This document shows positions 1 to 12,100 of a stretch of DNA of 64,000 bases, piece after piece. The stretch lies in contig JBHGNT010000042.1 in assembly GCA_043228905.1 (NCBI GenBank), positions 157,959 to 221,958 of the forward strand, given 5' to 3'. The position numbers were made by a program, and so were the translations under genes. The number at the start of each line of letters is the position of its first letter. Position 1 is the first letter of the stretch. Below the pieces are notes generated by a model. It did no database searches. It saw only the letters and a program-made list of their open reading frames with translations, and was not told where the DNA came from. The DNA is from Azolla caroliniana (lineage: Eukaryota; Polypodiophyta).

Positions 1-1276
1 TGAGGCGGGAGTTGACAAGACTAAGTAGGTAAATTAAAATGTTCATACCTGGCTCGTGTGATATCCGATTTCTGTGTTTTAAAATGCGAATCGAAGCTAA
101 CAACGCTAGCTCTGATATGGAATTAAAAAATCAAGATTTTGAAACTCACCTTGAGAGAGATGAAGAAATTAGCAAATTTGAGGAGGTAGTGGAGAAGGGC
201 GCGTTAGTAAATTAAAATGTTCATACCTGGCTCGTGTGATATCGGATTTTTATGTTTAAGCATGCGAATCGAAGCTAATAACGCTATCTCTGATTTGAAA
301 TTAAAAAATCAAGATTTTGAAACTCAGGTCGAGAGACATGAAGAAATTAGCAAATTTGAGGAGCGAGTTTAGAAGAGCGCGTTAGTAAATTAAAATGTTC
401 ATACCTGGCTTCTGTGACATTGGATTTCTGTGTTCAAACATGTGAATCGAAGTTAACAACGCTTGCTATAATATGGAGTAAAAAAATCAAGATTTTAAAA
501 CTCAGGTCGAGAGACATGAATAAATTAGCAAATTTGAGGAGGGAGTTGACAAGAGCAACTAGGTAAATTAAAATCTTCATACCTGGCTCCTGTGATATCG
601 GATTTATGTGTTCAAACATGCGAATCGAAGCTAATAACACTATCTCTTATATGGAATTAAAAAATCAAGAATTTGAAACTCATCTCGAAAGACATGAAGA
701 AATTAGCAAATTTGAGGAGGTAGTGGAGAAGATCGCGTTAGTAAATGAAAATGTTCATACCTGGCTCGTGTGATATCGGATTTTTGTGTTCAAACATACG
801 AATCGAAGCTAACAACGCTAGCTCTAATACGGAATTAAAAAATCATGATTTTGAAACTCAGGTCGAGAGACATGAAGAAATTAGCAAATATGAGGCGGGA
901 GTTGACAAGACTAAGTAGGTAAATTAAAATGTTCATACCTGGCTCGTGTGATATCCGATTTCTGTGTTTTAAAATGCGAATCGAAGCTAACAACGCTAGC
1001 TCTGATATGGAATTAAAAAATCAAGATTTTGAAACTCACCTTGAGAGAGATGAAGAAATTAGCAAATTTGAGGAGGTAGTGGAGAAGAGCGCGTTAGTAA
1101 ATTAAAATGTTCATACCTGGCTCGTGTGATATCGGATTTTTATGTTTAAGCATGCGAATCGAAGCTAATAACGCTATCTCTGATTTGAAATTAAAAATTC
1201 AAGATTTTGAAACTCAGGTCGAGAGACGTGAAGAAATTAGCAAATTTGAGGAGCGAGTTTAGAAGAGCGCGTTAGT
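1..1276 (+). repeat. 5-monomer HOR domain (890 bp), left part
   Basis: Positions 1-30 are the tail of a D-type monomer, followed by E (31), F (209), B (387), C (565), D (743), E (921) and F (1,099). The order B-C-D-E-F is the same as in the larger 5-mer domain at 3,946-9,163. The window begins inside the array, so the left end of this domain is not seen. Confidence 0.9.
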
Positions 1277-1632
1277 AAATTAAAATGTTCATACCTGGCT
1301 CGTGTGATATCGGATTTCTGTGTTTAAACATGCGAATCGAAGCTAATAACGCTATCTCTGATTTGAAATTAAAAAATCAAGATTTTGAAACTCAGGTCGA
1401 GAGACATGAAGAAATTAGCAAATTTGAGGAGGTAGTGGAGAAGATCGCGTTAGTAAATTAAAATGTTCATACGTGGCTCGTGTGATATCCGATTTCTGTG
1501 TTTTAAAATGCGAATCGAAGCTAACAACGCTAGCTCTGATATGGAATTAAAAAATCAAGATTTTGAAACTCAGGTCGAGAGACATGAAGAAATTAGCAAA
1601 TTTGAGGAGGTAGTGGAGAAGATCGCGCTAGT
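1277..1632 (+). repeat. Two transition monomers between 5-mer and 6-mer domains
   Basis: The monomer at 1,277 has TTTGAAATTAAA and a GAAGATCGCG end, like the monomer at 2,344 of the 6-mer. The monomer at 1,455 begins like an E monomer (ATATCCGATTTC) but ends in GATCGCGCTAGT like the last monomer of the 6-mer. They look like recombinants between the flanking domains. Confidence 0.75.
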
Positions 1633-3767
1633 AAATTAAAATGTTCATACCTGGCTTGTGTGATATTGGATTTCTGTGTTTAAAAATGTGAATCGAAGCT
1701 AACACCGCGAGCTCTAATATGGAATTAAGAAATCAAGATTTTGAAACTCAGGTCGAGAGACATGAAGAAATTAGCAAATTTGAGGAGGGAGTTTAGAAGA
1801 GCGCGTTAGTAAATTAAAATGTTCATACCTAGCTTCTGTGACATTGGATTTCTGTTTTCAAACATGCGAATCGAAGTTAACAACGCTTGCTATAATATGG
1901 AGTAAAAAAATCAAGATTTTGAAACTCAGGTCGAGAGACATGAATAAATTAGCAAATTTGAGGCGGGAGTGGACAAGAGCAACGAGGTAAATTAAAATGT
2001 TCATACCTGGCTCCTGTGATATCGGATTTCTGTGTTCAAACCTGCGAATCGAAGCTAATAACGCTAGCTCTGATATGGAATTAAAAAATCAAGATTTTGA
2101 AACTCACCTCGAGAGAGATGAAGAAATTAGCAAATTTGAGGAGGTAGTGGAGAAGAGCGCGTTAGTAAATTAAAATGTTCATACCTGGCTCGTGTGATAT
2201 CAGATTTCTGTGTTTAAAAATGCGAATCGAAGCTAACAACGTTAGCTCTAATATGGAATTAAAAAATCAAGATTTTGAAACTCACCTCGAGAGAGATGAA
2301 GAAATTGCAAATTTGAGGAGGTAGTGGAGAAGATCGCGTTAGTAAATTAAAATGTTCATACCTGGCTCGTGTGATATCAGATTTCTGTGTTTAAACATGC
2401 GAATCGAAGCTAATAACGCTATCTCTGATTTGAAATTAAAAAATCAAGATTTTGAAACTCAGGTCGAGAGACATGAAGAAATTAGCAAATTTGAGGAGGT
2501 AGTGGAGAAGATCGCGTTAGTAAATCAAAATGTTCATACCTGGCTCGTGTGATATCGGATTTTTGTGTTCAAACATGCGAATCGAAGCTAATAATGCTAT
2601 CTCTAATATGGAATTAAAAAATCAAGATTTTGAAACTCAGGTCGAGAGACATGAAGAAATTAGCAAATTTGAGGAGGTAGTGGAGAAGATCGCGCTAGTA
2701 AATTAAAATGTTCATACCTGGCTTGTGTGATATTGGATTTCTGTGTTTAAAAATGTGAATCGAAGCTAACACCGCGAGCTCTAATATGGAATTAAGAAAT
2801 CAAGATTTTGAAACTCAGGTCGAGAGACATGAAGAAATTAGCAAATTTGAGGAGGGAGTTTAGAAGAGCGCGTTAGTAAATTAAAATGTTCATACCTAGC
2901 TTCTGTGACATTGGATTTCTGTGTTCAAACATGCGAATCGAAGCTAACAACGCTTGCTATAATATGGAGTAAAAAAATCAAGATTTTGAAACTCAGGTCG
3001 AGAGACATGAATAAATTAGCAAATTTGAGGCGGGAGTGGACAAGAGCAACTAGGTAAATTAAAATGTTCATACCTGGCTCCTGTGATATCGGATTTCTGT
3101 GTTCAAACCTGCGAATCGAAGCTAATAACGCTAGCTCTGATATGGAATTAAAAAATCAAGATTTTGAAACTCACCTCGAGAGAGATGAAGAAATTAGCAA
3201 ATTTGAGGAGGTAGTGGAGAAGAGCGCGTTAGTAAATTAAAATGTTCATACCTGGCTCGTGTGATATCAGATTTCTGTGTTTAAAAATGCGAATCGAAGC
3301 TAACAACGTTAGCTCTGATATGGAATTAAAAAATCAAGATTTTGAAACTCACCTCGAGAGAGATGAAGAAATTAGCAAATTTGAGGAGGTAGTGGAGAAG
3401 ATCGCGTTAGTAAATTAAAATGTTCATACCTGGCTCGTGTGATATCGGATTTCTGTGTTTAAACATGCGAATCGAAGCTAATAACGCTATCTCTGATTTG
3501 AAATTAAAAAATCAAGATTTTGAAACTCAGGTCGAGAGACATGAAGAAATTAGCAAATTTGAGGAGGTAGTGGAGAAGATCGCGTTAGTAAATCAAAATG
3601 TTCATACCTGGCTCGTGTGATATCGGATTTTTGTGTTCAAACATGCGAATCGAAGCTAATAATGCTATCTCTAATATGGAATTAAAAAATCAAGATTTTG
3701 AAACTCAGGTCGAGAGACATGAACAAATTAGCAAATTTGAGGAGGTAGTGGAGAAGATCGCGCTAGT
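1633..3767 (+). repeat. 6-monomer HOR (about 1,068 bp), two copies
   Basis: Copy 1 is 1,633-2,699 and copy 2 is 2,700-3,767. The order is the same in both: a TGATATTGG monomer with CACCGCGAGC, a CTAGCTTCTGTGACATTGG monomer, a CTCCTG monomer with AAACCTGCG, an AACGTTAGC monomer, a TTTGAAATT monomer, and a TAATAATGC monomer. Copy 1 is 1 bp shorter because a base is missing near 2,307 (GAAATTGCAAAT instead of GAAATTAGCAAAT). Confidence 0.9.
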
Positions 3768-3945
3768 AAATTAAAATGTTCATACCTGGCTCGTGTGATA
3801 TCGGACTTCTGTGTTTAAACATGCGAATCGAAGCTAATAACGCTATCTCTGATTTGAAATTAAAAAATCAAGATTTTGAAACTCAGGTCCAGAGACATGA
3901 AGAAATTAGCAAATTTGAGGAGGTAGTGGAGAAGAGCGGGTTAGT
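3768..3945 (+). repeat. Single transition monomer between 6-mer and 5-mer domains
   Basis: This monomer has ATCGGACTTCTG, TTTGAAATTAAA and an AGAGCGGGTTAGT end. It matches neither the preceding 6-mer cycle nor the B-C-D-E-F order that resumes at 3,946, and it is probably a recombinant. Confidence 0.7.
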
Positions 3946-4835
3946 AAATTAAAATGTTCATACCTGGCTTCTGTGACATTGGATTTCTGTGTTCAAACAT
4001 GCGAATCGAAGTTAACAACGCTTGCTATTATATGGAGTAAAAAAATCAAGATTTTGAAACTCAGGTCGAGAGACATGAATAAATTAGCAAATTTGAGGAG
4101 GGAGTTGACAAGAGCAACTAGGTAAATTAAAATCTTCATACCTGGCTCCTGTGATATCGGATTTATGTGTTCAAACATGCGAATCGAAGCTAATAACACT
4201 ATCTCTTATATGGAATTAAAAAATCAAGATTTTGAAACTCATCTCGAAAGACATGAAGAAATTAGCAAATTTGAGGAGGTAGTGGAGAAGATCGCGTTAG
4301 TAAATGAAAATGTTCATACCTGGCTCGTGTGATATCGGATTTTTGTGTTCAAATATACGAATCGAAGCTAACAACGCTAGCTCTAATACGGAATTAAAAA
4401 ATCATGATTTTGAAACTCAGGTCGAGAGACATGAAGAAATTAGCAAATATGAGGCGGGAGTTGACAAGACTAAGTAGGTAAATTAAAATGTTCATACGTG
4501 GCTCGTGTGATATCCGATTTCTGTGTTTTAAAATGCGAATCGAAGCTAACAACGCTAGCTCTGATATGGAATTAAAAAATCAAGATTTTGAAACTCAGGT
4601 CGAGAGACATGAAGAAATTAGCAAATTTGAGGAGGTAGTGGAGAAGAGCGCGTTAGTAAATTAAAATGTTCATACCTGGCTCGTGTGATATCGGATTTTT
4701 ATGTTTAAGCATGCGAATCGAAGCTAATAACGCTATCTCTGATTTGAAATTAAAAAATCAAGATTTTGAAACTCAGGTCGAGAGACATGAAGAAATTAGC
4801 AAATTTGAGGAGCGAGTTTAGAAGAGCGCGTTAGT

Positions 4836-5013
4836 AAATTAAAATGTTCATACCTGGCTTCTGTGACATTGGATTTCTGTGTTCAAACATGCGAATCGAA
4901 GTTAACAACGCTTGCTATAATATGGAGTAAAAAAATCAAGATTTTGAAACTCAGGTCGAGAGACATGAATAAATTAGCAAATTTGAGGAGGGAGTTGACA
5001 AGAGCAACTAGGT
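4836..5013 (+). repeat. Representative B-type monomer of the 5-mer HOR
   Basis: It has GCTTCTGTGACATTGG, GAAGTTAACAACGCTTGC and TATAATATGGAGTAAA, then GACATGAATAAATTAGC and a GGGAGTTGACAAGAGCAACTAGG end. B-like monomers recur across the whole array and almost always follow a monomer ending GTTTAGAAGAGCGCG. Confidence 0.9.
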
Positions 5014-5191
5014 AAATTAAAATGTTCATACCTGGCTCCTGTGATATCGGATTTATGTGTTCAAACATGCGAATCGAAGCTAATAACACTATCTCTTATA
5101 TGGAGTTAAAAAATCAAGAATTTGAAACTCATCTCGAAAGACATGAAGAAATTAGCAAATTTGAGGAGGTAGTGGAGAAGATCGCGTTAGT
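5014..5191 (+). repeat. Representative C-type monomer
   Basis: It has GGCTCCTGTGATATCGG, TTTATGTGTTCAAACATGCG and AATAACACTATCTC, and ends GTAGTGGAGAAGATCGCG. C-like monomers follow B-like monomers in nearly every domain, so B-C behaves as a linked dimer. Confidence 0.9.
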
Positions 5192-5369
5192 AAATGAAAA
5201 TGTTCATACCTGGCTCGTGTGATATCGGATTTTTGTGTTCAAACATACGAATCGAAGCTAACAACGCTAGCTCTAATACGGAATTAAAAAATCATGATTT
5301 TGAAACTCAGGTCGAGAGACATGAAGAAATTAGCAAATATGAGGCGGGAGTTGACAAGACTAAGTAGGT
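5192..5369 (+). repeat. Representative D-type monomer
   Basis: It has AAACATACGAATCG, CTCTAATACGGAATTAAA and AATCATGATTTT. Near its end are GCAAATATGAGGCGGGAG and GACAAGACTAAGTAGG. The CATG centre makes a perfect palindrome that most other monomers lack. Confidence 0.88.
5288..5301. repeat. Perfect 14-bp palindrome in D monomers
   Basis: AAAATCATGATTTT equals its own reverse complement. It replaces the AAAATCAAGATTTT version found in most monomers. The same form recurs in each D monomer (near 840, 4,398, 6,178, 7,068, 7,958 and 8,904) and in some B-like monomers at 36-42 kb. Confidence 0.9.
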
Positions 5370-5547
5370 AAATTAAAATGTTCATACCTGGCTCGTGTGA
5401 TATCCGATTTCTATGTTTTAAAATGCGAATCGAAGCTAACAACGCTAGCTCTGATATGGAATTAAAAAATCAAGATTTTGAAACTCACCTTGAGAGAGAT
5501 GAAGAAATTAGCAAATTTGAGGAGGTAGTGGAGAAGAGCGCGTTAGT
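5370..5547 (+). repeat. Representative E-type monomer
   Basis: It has GTGATATCCGATTTC, a four-T run before AAAATGCGAATCG, and CACCTTGAGAGAGATG. Its end is GTAGTGGAGAAGAGCGCG. Confidence 0.85.
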
Positions 5548-5725
5548 AAATTAAAATGTTCATACCTGGCTCGTGTGATATCGGATTTTTATGTTTAAGC
5601 ATGCGAATCGAAGCTAATAACGCTATCTCTGATTTGAAATTAAAAAATCAAGATTTTGAAACTCAGGTCGAGAGACATGAAGAAATTAGCAAATTTGAGG
5701 AGAGAGTTTAGAAGAGCGCGTTAGT
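5548..5725 (+). repeat. Representative F-type monomer
   Basis: It has CGGATTTTTATGTTTAAGC, CTGATTTGAAATTAAA and a GAGTTTAGAAGAGCGCG end. In this domain the next monomer is always B. Confidence 0.85.
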
Positions 5726-8395
5726 AAATTAAAATGTTCATACCTGGCTTCTGTGACATTGGATTTCTATGTTCAAACATGCGAATCGAAGTTAACAACG
5801 CTTGCTATAATATGGACTAAAAAAATCAAGATTTTGAAACTCAGGTCGAGAGACATGAATAAATTAGCAAATTTGAGGAGGGAGTTGACAAGAGCAACTA
5901 GGTAAATTAAAATCTTCATACGTGGCTCCTGTGATATCGGATTTATGTGTTCAAACATGCGAATCGAAGCTAATAACACTATCTCTTATATGGAATTAAA
6001 AAATCAAGATTTTGAAACTCATCTCGAAAGACATGAAGAAATTAGCAAATTTGAGGAGGTAGTGGAGAAGATCGCGTTAGTAAATGAAAATGTTCATACC
6101 TGGCTCGTGTGATATCGGATTTTTGTGTTCAAACATACGAATCGAAGCTAACAACGCTAGCTCTAATACGGAATTAAAAAATCATGATTTTGAAACTCAG
6201 GTCGAGAGACATGAAGAAATTAGCAAATATGAGGCGGGAGTTGACAAGACTAAGTAGGTAAATTAAAATGTTCATACCTGGCTCGTGTGATATTGGATTT
6301 CTGTGTTTAAAAATGCGAATCGAAGCTAACAACGCTAGCTCTGATATGGAATTAAAAAATCAAGATTTTGAAACTCAGGTCGAGAGACATGAAGAAATTA
6401 GCAAATTTGAGGAGGTAGTGGAGAAGAGCGCGTTAGTAAATTAAAATGTTCATACCTGGCTCGTGTGATATCGGATTTCTGTGTTTAAACATGCGAATCG
6501 AAGCTAATAACGCTATCTCTGATTTGAAATTAAAAAATCAAGATTTTGAAACTCAGGTCGAGAGACATGAAGAAATTAGCAAATTTGAGGAGCGAGTTTA
6601 GAAGAGCGCGTTAGTAAATTAAAATGTTCATACCTGGCTTCTGTGACATTGGATTTCTGTGTTCAAACATGCGAATCGAAGTTGACAACGCTTGCTATAA
6701 TATGGAGTAAAAAAATCAAGATTTTGAAACTCAGGTCGAGAGACATGAATAAATTAGCAAATTTGAGGAGGGAGTTGACAAGAGCAACTAGGTAAATTAA
6801 AATCTTCATACCTGGCTCCTGTGATATCGGATTTATGTGTTCAAACATGCGAATCGAAGCTAATAACACTATCTCTTATATGGAATTAAAAAATCAAGAT
6901 TTTGAAACTCATCTCGAAAGACATGAAGAAATTAGCAAATTTGAGGAGGTAGTGAAGAAGATCGCGTTAGTAAATGAAAATGTTCATACCTGGCTCGTGT
7001 GATATCGGATTTTTGTGTTCAAACATACGAATCGAAGCTAACAACGCTAGCTCTAATACGGAATTAAAAAATCATGATTTTGAAACTCAGGTCGAGAGAC
7101 ATGAAGAAATTAGCAAATATGAGGCGGGAGTTGACAAGACTAAGTAGGTAAATTAAAATGTTCATACCTGGCTCGTGTGATATCCGATTTCTGTGTTTTA
7201 AAATGCGAATCGAAGCTAACAACGCTAGCTCTGATATGGAATTAAAAAATCAAGATTTTGAAACTCACCTTGAGAGAGATGAAGAAATTAGCAAATTTGA
7301 GGAGGTAGTGGAGAAGAGCGCGTTAGTAAATTAAAATGTTCATACCTGGCTCGTGTGATATCGGATTTTTATGTTTAAGCATGCGAATCGAAGCTAATAA
7401 CGCTATCTCTGATTTGAAATTAAAAAATCAAGATTTTGAAACTCAGGTCGAGAGACATGAAGAAATTAGCAAATTTGAGGAGCGAGTTTAGAAGAGCGCG
7501 TTAGTAAATTAAAATGTTCATACCTGGCTTCTGTGACATTGGATTTCTGTGTTCAAACATGCGAATCGAAGTTAACAACGCTTGCTATAATATGGAGTAA
7601 AAAAATCAAGATTTTGAAACTCAGGTCGAGAGACATGAATAAATTAGCAAATTTGAGGAGGGAGTTGACAAGAGCAACTAGGTAAATTAAAATCTTCATA
7701 CCTGGCTCCTGTGATATCGGATTTATGTGTTCAAACATGCGAATCGAAGCTAATAACACTATCTCTTATATGGAATTAAAAAATCAAGATTTTGAAACTC
7801 ATCTCGAAAGACATGAAGAAATTAGCAAATTTGAGGAGGTAGTGAAGAAGATCGCGTTAGTAAATGAAAATGTTCATACCTGGCTCGTGTGATATCGGAT
7901 TTTTGTGTTCAAACATACGAATCGAAGCTAACAACGCTAGCTCTAATACGGAATTAAAAAATCATGATTTTGAAACTCAGGTCGAGAGACATGAAGAAAT
8001 TAGCAAATATGAGGCGGGAGTTGACAAGACTAAGTAGGTAAATTAAAATGTTCATACCTGGCTCGTGTGATATCCGATTTCTGTGTTTTAAAATGCGAAT
8101 CGAAGCTAACAACGCTAGCTCTGATATGGAATTAAAAAATCAAGATTTTGAAACTCACCTTGAGAGAGATGAAGAAATTAGCAAATTTGAGGAGGTAGTG
8201 GAGAAGAGCGCGTTAGTAAATTAAAATGTTCATACCTGGCTCGTGTGATATCGGATTTTTATGTTTAAGCATGCGAATCGAAGCTAATAACGCTATCTCT
8301 GATTTGAAATTAAAAATTCAAGATTTTGAAACTCAGGTCGAGAGACATGAAGAAATTAGCAAATATGAGGAGGTAGTGGAGAAGAGCGCGTTAGT

Positions 8396-8629
8396 AAATT
8401 AAAATGTTCATACCTGGCTCGTGTGATATCGGATTTCTGTGTTTAAACATGCGAATCGAAGCTAATAACGCTATCTCTGTGACATTGGATTTCTGTGTTC
8501 AAACATGCGAATCGAAGTTAACAACGCTTGCTATAATATGGACTAAAAAAATCAAGATTTTGAAACTCAGGTCGAGAGACATGAATAAATTAGCAAATTT
8601 GAGGAGGGAGTTGACAAGAGCAACTAGGT
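8396..8629 (+). repeat. 234-bp hybrid monomer (recombination joint)
   Basis: The unit starts as a normal GATATCGG monomer, runs to GCTATCTCTG near 8,478, and there switches to GTGACATTGG of a B monomer. It is therefore 56 bp longer than 178 bp. The joint lies in CTCTGTG, which is shared or nearly shared by both parents (CTATCTCTGAT and GCTTCTGTGAC). It is the only monomer here that is much longer than the unit. Confidence 0.9.
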
Positions 8630-9163
8630 AAATTAAAATCTTCATACCTGGCTCCTGTAATATCGGATTTATGTGTTCAAACATGCGAATCGAAGCTAAT
8701 AACACTATCTCTTATATGGAATTAAAAAATCAAGATTTTGAAACTCATCTCGAAAGACATGAAGAAATTAGCAAATTTGAGGAGGTAGTGGAGAAGATCG
8801 CGTTTGTAAATGAAAATGTTCATACCTGGCTCGTGTGATATCGGATTTTTGTGTTCAAACATACGAATCGAAGCTAACAACGCTAGCTCTAATACGGAAT
8901 TAAAAAATCATGATTTTGAAACTCAGGTCGAGAGACATGAAGAAATTAGCAAATATGAGGCGGGAGTTGACAAGACTAAGTAGGTAAATTAAAATGTTCA
9001 TACCTGGCTCGTGTGATATCCGATTTCTGTGTTTTAAAATGCGAATCGAAGCTAACAACGCTAGCTCTAATATGAAATTAAAAAATCAAGATTTTGAAAC
9101 TCAGGTCGAGAGACATGAAGAAATTAGCAAATTTGAGGGGAGAGTTTAGAAGAGCGCGTTAGT
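8630..9163 (+). repeat. Partial sixth copy of the 5-mer HOR
   Basis: C (8,630) and D (8,808) are followed by an E-like monomer (8,986). That monomer changes near 9,080-9,090 into the sequence that precedes each 12-mer copy (GAGGGGAGAGTTTAG), so the switch to the 12-mer domain occurs inside it. Confidence 0.85.
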
Positions 9164-12100
9164 AAATTAAAATGTTCATACCTGGCTTCTGTTATATTGG
9201 ATTTCTGTGTTCAAACATGCGAATCGAAATTAACATCGGTTATTTTAATATGGAATAAAAAAATCAAGATTTTGAAACTCAGGTCGAGAGACCTGAATAA
9301 ATTAGCAAATTTGAGGCGGGAGTTGACAAGAGCAACTAGGGAAATTAAAATGTTCATAACTGGCTCCTGTGATATCGGATTTCTGTGTTCAAACATGCGA
9401 ATCGAAGCTAATAACGCCATCTCTAATATGAAAATAAAAAATCAAGATTTTGAAACTCATCTCGAAAGACATGAAAAAATTAGCAAATTTGAGGAGGTAG
9501 TGGAGAAGATCGCGTTAGTAAATCAAAATGTTCATACCTGGCTCGTGTGATATCGGATTTTTGTGTTCAAACATGCGAATCGAAGCTAATAATGCTATCT
9601 CTAATATGGAATTAAAAAATCAAGATTTGGAAACTCAGGTCGAGAGACATGAAGAAATTAGCAAATTTGAGGAGGTAGTGGAGAAGATCGCGCTAGTAAA
9701 TTAAAATGTTCATACCTGGCTTGTGTGATATTGGATTTCTGTGTTTAAAAATGTGAATCGAAGCTAACACCGCGAGCTCTAATATGGAATTAAGAAATCA
9801 AGATTTTGAAACTCAGGTCGAGAGACATGAAGAAATTAGCAAATTTGAGGAGGGAGTTTAGAAGAGCGCGTTAGTAAATTAAAATGTTCATACCTAGCTT
9901 CTGTGACATTGGATTTCTGTGTTCAAACATGCGAATCGAAGTTAACAACGCTTGCTATAATATGGAGTAAAAAAATCAAGATTTTGAAACTCAGGTCGAG
10001 AGACATGAATAAATTAGCAAATTTGAGGCGGGAGTGGACAAGAGCAACTAGGTAAATTAAAATGTTCATACCTGGCTCCTGTGATATCGGATTTATGTGT
10101 TCAAACATGCGAATCGAAGCTAATAACACTATCTCTAATATGGAATTAAAAAATCAAGATTTTGAAACTTAGGTCGAAAGACATGAAGAAATTAGCAAAT
10201 TTGAGGAGGTAGTGGAGAAGATCGCGTTAGTAAATTAAAATGTTCATACCTGGCTCGTGTGATCTCGGATTTTTGTGTTCAAACATGCGAATCGAAGCTA
10301 ATAACGCTATCTCTGATATGAAAATAAAAAATCAAGATTTTGAAACTCAGGTCGAGAGACATGAAGAAATTAGCAAATTTGAGGAGGGAGTTTAGAAGAG
10401 CGCGTTAGTAAATTAAAATGTTCATACCTGGCTTCTGTGACATTGGATTTCTGTGTTCAAACATGCGAATCGAAGTTAACAACGCTTGCTATAATATGGA
10501 GTAAAAAAATCAAGATTTTGAAACTCAGGTCGAGAGACATGAATAAATTAGCAAATTTGAGGCGGGAGTGGACAAGAGCAACCAGGTAAATTAAAATGTT
10601 CATACCTGGCTCCTGTGATATCGGATTTCTGTGTTCAAACCTGCGAATCGAAGCTAATAACGCTAGCTCTGATATAGAATTAAAAAATCAAGATTTTGAA
10701 ACTCACCTCGAGAGAGATGAAGAAATTAGCAAATTTGAGGAGGTAGTGGAGAAGAGCGCGTTAGTAAATTAAAATGTTCATACCTGGCTCGTGTGATATC
10801 GGATTTCTGTGTTTAAAAATGCGAATCGAAGCTAACAACGCTAGCTCTGATATGGAATTAAAAAATCAAGATTTTGAGACTCACGTCGAGAGACATGAAG
10901 AAATTAGCAAATATGAGGCGGGAGTTGACAAGACCAAGTAGGTAAATTAAAATGTTCATACCTGGCTCGTGTGATATCGGATTTTTATGTTTAAGCATGC
11001 GAATCGAAGCTAATAACGCTAGCTCTGATATGGAATTAAAAAATAAAGATTTTGAAACTCACCTTGAGAGAGATGAAGAAATTAGCAAATTTGAGGAGGG
11101 AGTTTAGAAGAGCCCGTTAGTAAATTAAAATGTTCAGACCTGGCTTCTGTGACATTAGATTTCTGTGTTCAAATATGCGAATCGAAGTTCACAACGCTTG
11201 CTATAATATGGAATAAAAAGATCAAGATTTTGAAACTCAGGTCGAGAGACATGAAGAAATTAGCAAATTTGAGGGGAGAGTTTAGAAGAGCGCGTTAGTA
11301 AATTAAAATGTTCATACCTGGCTTCTGTTATATTGGATTTCTGTGTTCAAACATGCGAATCGAAATTAACATCGGTTATTTTAATATGGAATAAAAAAAT
11401 CAAGATTTTGAAACTCAGGTCGAGAGACCTGAATAAATTAGCAAATTTGAGGCGGGAGTTGACAAGAGCAACTAGGGAAATTAAAATGTTCATAACTGGC
11501 TCCTGTGATATCGGATTTCTGTGTTCAAACATGCGAATCGAAGCTAATAACGCCATCTCTAATATGAAAATAAAAAATCAAGATTTTGAAACTCATCTCG
11601 AAAGACATGAAAAAATTAGCAAATTTGAGGAGGTAGTGGAGAAGATCGCGTTAGTAAATCAAAATGTTCATACCTGGCTCGTGTGATATCGGATTTTTGT
11701 GTTCAAACATGCGAATCGAAGCTAATAATGCTATCTCTAATATGGAATTAAAAAATCAAGATTTGGAAACTCAGGTCGAGAGACATGAAGAAATTAGCAA
11801 ATTTGAGGAGGTAGTGGAGAAGATCGCGCTAGTAAATTAAAATGTTCATACCTGGCTTGTGTGATATTGGATTTCTGTGTTTAAAAATGTGAATCGAAGC
11901 TAACACCGCGAGCTCTAATATGGAATTAAGAAATCAAGATTTTGAAACTCAGGTCGAGAGACATGAAGAAATTAGCAAATTTGAGGAGGGAGTTTAGAAG
12001 AGCGCGTTAGTAAATTAAAATGTTCATACCTAGCTTCTGTGACATTGGATTTCTGTGTTCAAACATGCGAATCGAAGTTAACAACGCTTGCTATAATATG

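Larger units (their letters stand above)
3946..8395 (+). repeat. 5-monomer HOR (890 bp), five full copies
   Basis: Copies start at 3,946, 4,836, 5,726, 6,616 and 7,506, each exactly 890 bp. The order is B (CTTCTGTGACATTGG), C (CTCCTGTGATATCGG with AATAACACTATC), D (ACATACGAATCG, AATCATGATTTT), E (ATATCCGATTTC, TGTTTTAAAATG) and F (GATTTTTATGTTTAAGC). Differences between copies are scattered point changes; in copy 3 the E and F positions (6,260 and 6,438) carry other monomer variants, suggesting gene-conversion-like exchange. Confidence 0.93.

Noticed and set aside
4912-4926. GCTATAATATGGAG in B-type monomers resembles a bacterial -10 box or a TATA element.
   Set aside because: It is part of an A/T-rich satellite in a eukaryotic telomeric region. 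No downstream gene exists and the motif is simply a monomer variant.
4883-5089. Recurrent 61-69-residue hydrophobic open frame on the minus strand (dozens of copies, for example also 17,221-17,427, 38,607-38,813 and 57,278-57,484).
   Set aside because: It is the antisense of the same B-C monomer pair each time and is repeated only because the satellite is. It has no recognisable family, promoter context or extension. 178 leaves remainder 1 on division by 3, so the frame shifts in each monomer and closes within about two units.
9197-9550. 117-residue plus-strand open frame, repeated identically at 11,333-11,686 and 13,469-13,822.
   Set aside because: It is the longest open frame in the window, but it spans parts of three satellite monomers and is copied exactly with the 12-mer HOR. 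Its composition is that of translated satellite and no domain is seen, so it is not annotated as a gene.
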